Of a DNA stretch of 64,000 bases, positions 56,835 to 64,000 are shown piece after piece. The notes beneath the pieces are model-generated. The model was not told the DNA's origin. It did no database searches and saw only the letters and a program-made list of their open reading frames with translations. This stretch comes from Serpula lacrymans var. lacrymans S7.9. Its lineage: Eukaryota > Basidiomycota > Agaricomycetes > Boletales > Serpulaceae. Every line of letters begins with the position of its first letter. Position 1 is the first letter of the stretch. Both the position numbers and the translations under genes were made by a program. Where the stretch lies: assembly GCF_000218685.1 (NCBI RefSeq), contig NW_006763297.1, positions 2,042,912 to 2,106,911 of the forward strand, given 5' to 3'.

Positions 56835-57466
56835 CTACACTCTAAGTCCTGGACTGATGCCCAAGTGAAGACAATTCAAGTCCAGAGCATCAGTGTCCTC
56901 CAAATCGGATGAGCTCTCCCCCTCATTCATTGTCAAGGACATGTTGATGCGACCAGCAAGTGTATGCGCCTTCACATACTGGTAATGTAAATTCCGTGCC
57001 GAGGCACAGAACATAGCAGCAAGCTCTTCAGCTTCTTCAGCTTTAGTATGTGCAATGGCATGGTAGTACCCCAGCTGCTGTCAGGAATTACGAGCAATCT
57101 AGAGCCACTCCTTCTGCTCTTCTTCGCCGGCGTCGGATTTGCCCGCTTTTTTTTCCGAATCTTGCTGCCAAAAAGTTTGATGTTAGCATGATGTAACACA
57201 TAATGTACATAGAAGGGCTTTACCAGTGTTTTTTGGATTGCACTACACACTACCACATTCATGAGAGGTGCCGAGGCAGGAGAATGCCTTGGGTCACTTG
57301 GAGTAACCGTCTGACTGTGCTGACTATAATTCCTCTGGTTGGGTGTCATGGGAGGATCAGAACAATGTGAAGAAGTGTGTGATGATGCACTACTATAGTT
57401 ATAAGGTCTCGAGGAGTCCAAGTTCCCTTGTGGTGATACTAAATAGGGCTTTGAAGTGTTTTGCAT
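56835..57466 (-). pseudogene. Unknown transposon ORF with two in-frame stops
   Basis: Two exons, 57224-57466 and 56835-57164, around a 59-nt GT..AG intron, 191 codons. The N-terminus (MQNTSKPYLVSPQGNLDSSR) is Ser/Pro/Gln-rich; the C-terminal part is helical and charged (YYHAIAHTKAEEAEELAAMF, then a Glu/Asp-rich end). TAG at 57099 and TGA at 57081 interrupt it (EEEQKEWL * IARNS * QQLGYYH) while the frame clearly continues. The arrangement of a disordered head and a KSDAGEEEQKEWL-like block recalls proteins encoded near Plavaka elements, but I cannot name it. 56463-56834 contains nothing else. Confidence 0.55.
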
Positions 57467-58563
57467 GTCTATTGCAGATACAACTTGAAGGGAAAAGGGG
57501 GAATATAAACCTGTAGTGTACGTAACTTAATACACACAAGCTCCAGTGATTTATAGGGGAGGAAAGCGGACATTAAAATGGTGAGACATGACGACTGAAC
57601 TGTCCTAAAGTGAGAATGATGAGTCATACAGTGTTAGAATAATCTTATCTTTAGTGCCCCCTCTGTTGCTCAGCGCTCATTTCATTAATTGTCGCCACGA
57701 TAACTTGAAATGATTCCAGTCATCATAAAAAACATCTACTATGGAAAAGGTAGGAGTTTAAATATTAGCAGGGGTGGGAAAGACAGAAAAGAATGCATGT
57801 GGTGACTCATGATTCCAAAGTGTTGTCCAGTCAGTAAGTCCAGTTGGTAAGTGCGGCAGACAACTCAAGGCTCCTCTGGTTCTGCATATGCCAAATTGAT
57901 AAGATCTGTCAGTGACCGTGCAATTGACCTGAGCAATGGGCATTTAAGGTGAGTGATGAGAGTTTAACATTAAGTGCAACCGATAATGCTGGAGAGTGTG
58001 TTGTAACATGATGCGGTCAGTTGACAGTAGGATCTTGATTTGTACAGTGGGATCACAGCCACCACCATCAGAACCAACAAGACCTGCGAGGACATTCAGC
58101 CACACAACCCAAGAACTTGGCATTTTCACCGCCACAAATTATTCTGTTCCGCTAGATCCCACAAAAAGGCTCCTTTTGGCAAGTGTTTGTTGCAGCATCA
58201 TGATGAATGGAACTGCAGGTAAAGTCTGTCTCTTTTACGGAAAATGATACAATCATGGTCACAGCATGATGCCCCTTGAGTAAATTGACCAGTACTCATA
58301 TTAGTATTACTACTAGTAATGCAGCCCAACTCTCCGGATAGGAAAGCCTCCCCGTTACCATTGCCACTCACGTTACTGATCATTCAGATAAGCCCCGTGT
58401 ATTAGTACTAGCGGGGCAGAGAACATGTTGTCTCGAGCTGCATTCTCTCGCAACTTGTACCTTCCTGGTTGGTTGTCTCACAGGTCTAAGTACCCCATCA
58501 AGATTTTGTGTAGGGCTGGCAGATTGTTCGAACGGGTTTTGCTTGCCTTGAAGGGACAGAATT
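57467..58563. other. Gap between divergent transposon genes
   Basis: Probable promoter region of the minus-strand ORF and of the plus-strand gene at 58564. 58425-58560 has a frame starting MLSRAAFSRNLYLPGWLSH, but it cannot be joined in frame to the next exon. No repeat seen. Confidence 0.35.
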
Positions 58564-60254
58564 ATGGGTGAGTTTGTTCTGTCTTCTCATTTCTGTCAAG
58601 TTGTTCACTTACAAATACTTCTTCTTGGTGTAACAGATAATCCCAACAATCTGGACAGTCTTTTGGCTGCCGCTAACACAGATACGCAGGTTTTTGATTG
58701 TGCATTGCTCCAGGTCCTCAATCTCTTACTGCTTGATTTATGTGAGTACCTATGTAAAGCCCTGTCAGCACTGAACTCATTTTGAACTTTTTTTTTTACA
58801 CTTCCCGCAAGATCAACAGAATCTGAATATCACTCACTTGATCCAGCCAGCATCCTCAGGTCCACAGTTTGACACATCTGCATCCCCACCAATGCTTGCT
58901 CCCGATGTTGTATCAGCGAGAATGGTTGTTTTTCTTCTGCTCACTGAATACGGTAAGCATTTAAAATATAATGGATGTTCCATATTGATTAACTTGTTAT
59001 AGACTTGCGTCACAATACAAGTCTTGGGCCAATGTTCTCCCCGGCCATCCAACACTTCATATTGCAATCCTCGCATGTTGCAGTACCCCAGACTCCACTG
59101 AATGACTTGCACGGATTCCCAGGAAATGATTCCAGCCAGGACTTCAACATGAACGACACATTCTCCAACTATGGAATACGGGGGTTTCAATCACAAAATG
59201 TCTCGTTTAACGACTTTTCTAGTATACTAAGCACCTCTCATCTCATTCCTGCTCGAGCTGTATCTCCCAACTCCCAAGAAGCCAGTGTTCCATCAGATCT
59301 TGTTACAGCATCAATAGCGTCAGCTGAGTCTCAGGTGGTGTGGTCTCCAGATACTCAAGATACCAGCTTGTCCGCAGCGAACACAGATGTAGGACCAAGC
59401 AACCACAACGAAGACTTGGACGCGCATGCACTCGCTGATTTCAACATCACATGGGACGTCAGAGAGCAATTGGCTGTACACCATTACAGTGTCAAAGACC
59501 AAAACCACCTTATTTTTGCCCGACAACAATTCTGCGTTGACGTGATGTTTGCTCAGGAGAGGGGCACCATCATAGACGATATTGATATGGTTCAAAGCAC
59601 ACAAATACGTAAGTTTTCTTTTGCACTTCTCGAATCATCCATCCCATATATTTGATTGCTACAGTACAGATGCCAGCGTCCATAGCACTGGACGTCGTTC
59701 ATTTAGCAGGGACCAATATTGTGTTTGAACTGATGCACATCTGCGCTCTCAAGATCAGGGCGGGTGTCATCCATATTTTCCCCCTACAGTCAATTGTTGA
59801 AGAGAGGGAGATGGATGGTCATAGCATAGCAGCATACTCAAAGGAGAGGGCCTCGATTGGCATTCACAACTTCAAATTCTTATTCAATGATCATGGTTCT
59901 GGGGTGGGTGTGTCTTTTTTTCCTTCACGTTCTTACTGACTAGTAACAAGCCTCGTATCCTCAACCCTCAAGTGCTGAAAGAGCCGATGATGGAGCTATG
60001 TACGAGAAGGAAGGAAATGTTGCTCGATGGCAATAGGTGGATGTATTTCAAAGAGGTCTCGATTCATTTTCTCTGCAATATCATGGCCTCGGTATATTCT
60101 CACTCTCTACTGCTGCTTGACAATACTAACATCTTTTTTGCAGTATATTTTTGTCCTTCACAACATCAAGGGTGAGCCAATAATGTATAGTGAATCCACT
60201 TTCAATGCATGGAACAAAAAGGCCAAAAGAATATTGCTCCGAGGATCTAATTGA
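58564..60254 (+). CDS. Uncharacterised 448-residue protein, intact, inside the island
   Basis: Seven exons: 58564-58567, 58637-58741, 58812-58952, 59003-59608, 59665-59903, 59951-60091 and 60144-60254. All introns are GT..AG, 47-70 nt, and the sum is 1347 coding bases with no internal stop. The first exon holds only ATG plus one base. The protein starts MDNPNNLDSLLAAANTDTQV, has a Ser/Asn/Pro-rich middle with repeated SPDTQDTSLSAANTDV-type text, and a folded-looking C-terminal half (HHYSVKDQNHLIFARQQFCV, LDVVHLAGTNIVFELMHICA, KEPMMELCTRRKEMLLDGNR). No signal peptide, zinc finger or catalytic motif is recognised. It is the only open gene among its dead neighbours, and is either a recently active accessory gene of the transposon or under selection. 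Confidence 0.65.
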
Positions 60255-61020
60255 TAGGAGCTGCTTCATTTACGACAAACTGACTGGCCTGAGAAAATTC
60301 AGTAGGTGTCTTTATTCGTGATCTCTGCTTGCTGATTTGTCTCGACTTGTTCTCTGCAGAAAAATAATACAAAGCTGAGGTACCAGGTCCTCTTTTTTTA
60401 GCGTAATAGTGTAACAAGATGTCCATTCTACAAAGCTTGTATATACTGGTGTTTGCTTGGAACTTTGATCCTTGTGTTTCTTTGAACTTTTGATCCCGAG
60501 CGCGAGCCTCAGTGATTAGTTGGACTGAACGGCGCCAATGCGACTATGCACTCGAACCTCAAAGTGCTCAGACAAGCTTATACTGATGGCTATATTTTCC
60601 TACCCAAACTACAATACTTGGTGCAGTCATTAGCATCAGGATCCCATTTACATACATGCTGAGCTTCGTGTATAATTTTTTTATAGGTGTGCGTCATATC
60701 TTCTGATTTATTGAAAAGATCAAAACATTCAGACATTTTTATATTGACAGGTTTGATTTTTACATTTGAACCGTAATACTTGGTGCAGTCATTACATCAA
60801 CAGCTCATATTTGTATACTATAAGCCAACTCACAGCTTTGTGTAGATTATTTTACAGGTGGAATCAAAGTAATGCCATATTGTCCAATCTATTATATAGC
60901 TTTGTCACCAACCAGTATACTGGGTAGGTCTCACAGCGGCTATACATATTTCTAACAAGCAAAACCTTTTTTGGTTCTGATATACAGTAAGTGAAAACAG
61001 ATAGCAAGGATGTCCGTTTT
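60255..61020. other. Gene-free stretch before the right repeat array
   Basis: 3' flank of the unknown gene. CAATACTTGGTGCAGTCATTA and AATACTTGGTGCAGTCATTA-like words recur at about 60612 and 60774, about 163 bp apart, showing a diverged direct duplication (TACTTGGTGCAGTCATTA). No ORF. Confidence 0.45.
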
Positions 61021-61687
61021 TAGTGATGTAGTTGCATAAGACTATATCTGGGTAAACAGTGTATCAAAACTATACTACAGTAAAGTAATATGGGTGTATG
61101 GGACTGTACTTCAGTAAACAGTATATTGAAACCATACTATAACATACTACTATGGTCATATAAGACTATACCTTAGTAAACAGTGTATCAGAACTAAACC
61201 ATAGTACAGTAATATGGTCGTATAAGACCATATTTTAGTATATAGTATATTAAAATCATACTGTAAAATTACTACTATGATCATATAGGACTATACCTTA
61301 GGAAACAGTATGTCAGGACTGTACTGTAGCATAGTAATATGGTTATATGGGACCATACTTCAGTAAACAGTATATTAAAACTATACTATAATATACACTA
61401 TAGTTCCATAGAACCATACTTTAGTAGACAGTGTATCAGAACCATATCATATTTAGATTATATGGTTTCACAAAACCATACTTCAATAAATAGAATATAG
61501 AAACTATATTGTATTTGGGTAATATGGTTGCATAAAACTGTACTATGATAAACAGTTTATAAACACCATACATGTTTTTTTTAGTATGGTTTTGATATAC
61601 CATTGCAAATGTTATGGTTATATAATACTATATCAATATGGTTGCAGAAAACTAAACTAAAATACAAATATATAAAAATACAAATAC

Positions 61688-61757
61688 AGGATTTGAGCTT
61701 AAGGCCTCATGGTATTGTAAGAGCAAGACAACCAGATTTAACCACTGCACTATTACC
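61688..61757 (-). repeat. tRNA-like sequence in the right array
   Basis: On the minus strand AGTGCAGTGGTTAAAT resembles a Pol III A box and GAGGCCTTAAGCTCAAATCC a B box, about 45 bases apart. It does not fold as a complete tRNA. It shares CAGTGGTT, GTTGTCT and AGGCCTT with the sequence at 62284, so both may belong to one tRNA-derived family. Confidence 0.4.
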
Positions 61758-61822
61758 ACTATATATATTGTCTTATTATTATATGCTATAAGCCTATAAA
61801 GTTGTCTAGTTTTAATGGACTT

Positions 61823-62030
61823 AAAATAATTTTGTGAAAAAGTGTAACAATATAGTTTCCCCACACCATATCCAAACAGTATTATAGCACCATACTACTT
61901 ATATGGTTTCTCAAAACCATAATAATAAAATAATTTTGTGAAAAAGTGTAACAATATAGTTTCCCCACACCATATCCAAACAGTATTATAGCACCATACT
62001 ACTTATATGGTTTTGAGAAACCATAATAAT
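61823..62030. repeat. 104-bp tandem duplication with an inverted hairpin loop
   Basis: 61823-61926 and 61927-62030 are identical except at one hairpin: ATGGTTTCTCAAAACCAT (61903-61920) in the first copy and ATGGTTTTGAGAAACCAT (62007-62024) in the second. The second is exactly the reverse complement of the first, so the loop CTCA is flipped to TGAG. Confidence 0.85.
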
Positions 62031-62283
62031 AAAATAGTGCATAAAAACCATTTCACACAATATAGCACCTAAAACCATATTATTGTATAGTTATCAGATA
62101 CTATTTCAGATATAGTTTCTACAAACCATATTGGTAAAAAATAATATAGTGGTATAAAACCATATCATAACCAACACATAGGTATGATTTCTCTAAACCA
62201 TAATAATCCACTTGTATAGTTTGTACACACTGTACAGGTACTTTTATACATTTATTTAAATACCTTGAATATAATTTTTATTC

Positions 62284-62362
62284 ATCTTGTGGCTCAGTGG
62301 TTTAGTTGTCTACTCAGAATATTGACTGACCACAAGGCCTTTGGTTCAATTTTTGATGGTGG
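62284..62362 (+). repeat. tRNA-like sequence at the right end of the island
   Basis: GTGGCTCAGTGGTTTAGTTG (A-box-like) and AAGGCCTTTGGTTCAATTTT (B-box-like) are spaced as in a tRNA, but the stems pair poorly. Probably a tRNA-derived retroposon relic and not a gene. Confidence 0.4.
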
Positions 62363-62420
62363 CAATTTTTTTGAAATACAATGAGATAGTCTCTAGGAAC
62401 CATATCTCTGAATTAATTCC

Positions 62421-62929
62421 AGCCGGCTGTGAGTGCAATGTGGCTAAATGCTGTATACATCCTAAAGTGGTAGACGTGAGCGTTTGAACAGCCGGGCCTG
62501 CGTCGCCTGCCCCGAATGAGTAGTGGTCAAGCCAGTCAACTCCAGCCACATCTAGTGTCCAAATGAAGTCAAGACCGATAATTAAACGCCAACCATGACT
62601 TTGAGACATTGCAAACATACACATATCAACTACGGTTACTAGTAAAAGGGGGTCATAATTCGTACACCCAAAACTAGAAATGTCTATGATCAGCGGCTCA
62701 GTGCTAAACAATACTATTGCAACATGCAAAGCACCAGTCATCGTCTTAAATGGTAACAGACATGGAGCTAATGAGTACAAGTTATGTCACCAGTGAGTCC
62801 TTCGTAATAACAGCTCGAATAGTCCATTCCTGGGGATCGTCATAATAATGTAAGGCATTGTACAGTATGTAGAAGGTGATGATGGTGTGTGGGAAATCAT
62901 GGATGAGAACAAAGTACTTGGCAAGCACT
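62421..62929. other. 3' flank of KRE6
   Basis: Between the edge of the island and the KRE6 stop. A minus-strand frame of 144 codons (62346-62780) runs out into the island and has no family resemblance that I trust. The KRE6 3' untranslated region should lie here. Confidence 0.35.
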
Positions 62930-63957
62930 TTAACATCCATCGTACTTTGAGTTCCGCGGTCTTGTATATCCTGCTTGCTCCCATGTCGTAAGGTTGGGAT
63001 TCGAGTAAGCGTTCAGATGGCTGCACAGTGATATATAAGTCAGGTGTTGGACAACGAATCTAAATGACCTACTTCTGTATATAGTTAGCAGTAGGATAGC
63101 TCGGCGGATCACAGTTTATGTTGTTCACTCCTTGCCTCTGATATACGCGAACATAGTCAACATACATCGAAGTTGGGAACTTCATAGCGGCATAATCTTG
63201 CTCTTGGAAGGACGCTATAGTGAAAAAATGACATATAAACATTGTATTCCCTGAGACATGAACAACGTATACGCACGTGCCAACCCCAAGTTAATGATGA
63301 TATGCTAAAGAAGGCGTCAGCTTGCAAATAAACGTGTAAAGCTTTAGTGGCTAACCATAGGTTCTTCGGGAATTAGACGTGATGAGATATCGACAGTTGT
63401 GTCGGGTCCGATGGATGCTGCAGTGACAGTCCAAGAGGGCTCAGCTTCGCTGTACCATGTAATGTATCCATCGCCTCGATTACTCGGGTCTGACCAGTAT
63501 TCGAACCCATAACTGGCGAAGTTGTTCCCACCATAGTTTGCACTGTCAATGGGAGTAATTGCAGACACAGCTTGCTGATAAGATCCCCCTGTGTATGAAT
63601 TGAGGATGGTTCCCTGGCCATGTAAAGTCGTGGGGGGCGTGGAATTGTCGAATTCGTATTGGTAGTTGTATGGTGCAACCTGCATACTCTGAGACACTTC
63701 GCCTTGGAACGGCGATGCATATACGTTCACTTCAGTTTCGAACATATCAATCTCAGGTACACCTCGACCAATGTTTACACTAGGACCAGGGTGGTCACCA
63801 CCTGGACAGGTACAAGCCGAGTATCGTTGACCTGGTTGAAAGCTTAAGGGTCCGCCTGAGAGGCTACCGGTTGTTGCAGCTGCGGGTACCCCAGCTGGAC
63901 TGGTCTGATTAGGGAATGTTCCGGTATCACACGCAGCATAGCTGTATGGCCACGTTC
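62930..63957 (-). CDS. KRE6: Beta-1,6-glucan synthesis protein KRE6/SKN1 (GH16), 3' part
   Basis: Exons 63356-63957, 63277-63304, 63073-63214 and 62930-63020 are seen; the 5' part lies beyond the right edge, and 63958-64000 is the 3' end of an intron. The sequence contains GTWPYSYAACDTGTFPNQTS, SACTCPGGDHPGPSVN, the GH16 active-site motif GVPEIDMFETEV (the two Glu and the Asp of E-I-D-x-x-E), FASYGFEYWSDPSNRGDGYI, LIPEEPM, INLGLA, FQEQDYAAMKFP, YVDYVRVYQRQG and the terminal NLTTWEQAGYTRP..YDGC. These match KRE6/SKN1, type II membrane proteins of the secretory pathway needed for beta-1,6-glucan in the fungal wall. One exon is only 28 nt. Confidence 0.92.
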
Positions 63958-64000
63958 CTGCAAAGAAAATTGAGCTTAATCAATGAGAAGTACAGTTTCG

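Larger units (their letters stand above)
61021..62240. repeat. Right array of TATGGTT..AACCATA repeats
   Basis: More than ten imperfect units of about 60-65 bp with the pattern AATATGGTTNNATAAGACCATACTT, AGTAAACAGTATAT and AAAACCATACTATAAT. Each unit contains inverted words (TATGGTT and AACCATA) and could form hairpins. It includes an exact 104-bp tandem duplication (61823-62030) and one tRNA-like insertion. Arrays of short repeats near the ends are known for several cut-and-paste transposon superfamilies. Confidence 0.7.
47748..62420. mobile_element. Composite Plavaka-type transposon island, 14.7 kb
   Basis: Between FOL3 and KRE6 lies an AT-rich block with a Plavaka transposase pseudogene, a DUF6698 pseudogene, another dead ORF and one intact unknown gene, bounded by arrays of TATGGTT..AACCATA repeats (47760-48060 and 61021-62240). 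The outermost match is GGAATTAATTC followed by ATATGGTTC at 47748-47767 and, inverted with a 4-base gap, at 62396-62420. GAATTAATTC is palindromic, so it can also be read as a 10-bp direct target duplication. Whether the whole block moved as one unit, or is several elements stacked, is not settled. Confidence 0.5.

Noticed and set aside
47760..62240. A CRISPR-like array
   Set aside because: The units are diverged and contiguous, with no unique spacers of constant length, and the genome is eukaryotic.
62346..62780. Minus-strand ORF of 144 codons near KRE6
   Set aside because: It has no recognisable domain, crosses the proposed edge of the island, and lies in what should be the KRE6 3' flank.

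Overview
The window looks like genomic DNA of a basidiomycete, most likely an Agaricomycete. Genes are split by many short introns (about 50-60 nt, GT..AG), several exons are tiny (8-12 nt), and the mobile DNA is typical of that group (Plavaka-type transposase, DUF6698, copia and gypsy relics, many solo LTRs). No ribosomal RNA or canonical tRNA gene was seen.

Layout. 1-6.5 kb: a broken unknown ORF at the left edge, a solo LTR, the tail of a copia element and two short inverted-repeat elements. 6.5-8.3 kb: an intronless F-box gene. 8.3-18 kb: a retrotransposon graveyard in which at least eight LTR copies of two families (A and B) sit in each other and inside dead gypsy and copia coding sequence; several insertions can be dated relative to each other from 5-bp target duplications. 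18.7-27.4 kb: three tandem alpha/beta-hydrolase paralogues, all on the minus strand, each with an 11-nt exon that carries the catalytic serine. 28.3-47.4 kb: a compact gene-rich block with a small basic protein, a single-pass membrane protein, the E1-alpha subunit of branched-chain 2-oxoacid dehydrogenase, SMC6, a second membrane protein, an Ulp2/SENP6-7-type SUMO protease and dihydrofolate synthetase. 47.7-62.4 kb: a composite transposon-like island bounded by arrays of a TATGGTT..AACCATA repeat, with a dead Plavaka transposase, a dead DUF6698 ORF, a third dead ORF and one apparently intact 448-codon gene of unknown function. 62.9-64 kb: the 3' half of a KRE6/SKN1 beta-glucan synthesis gene, which runs off the right edge.

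The housekeeping genes are unrelated in function (amino-acid catabolism, DNA repair, SUMO removal, folate, cell wall). The two points most worth following are the recurrent microexons placed at active-site loops in several unrelated genes, and the 14.7-kb island, where eight in-frame stops in three ORFs are each one C:G to T:A transition away from a sense codon while the neighbouring unknown gene is open across seven exons. All exon coordinates were derived by hand from splice consensus, frame and family resemblance; none was checked against transcripts or databases.
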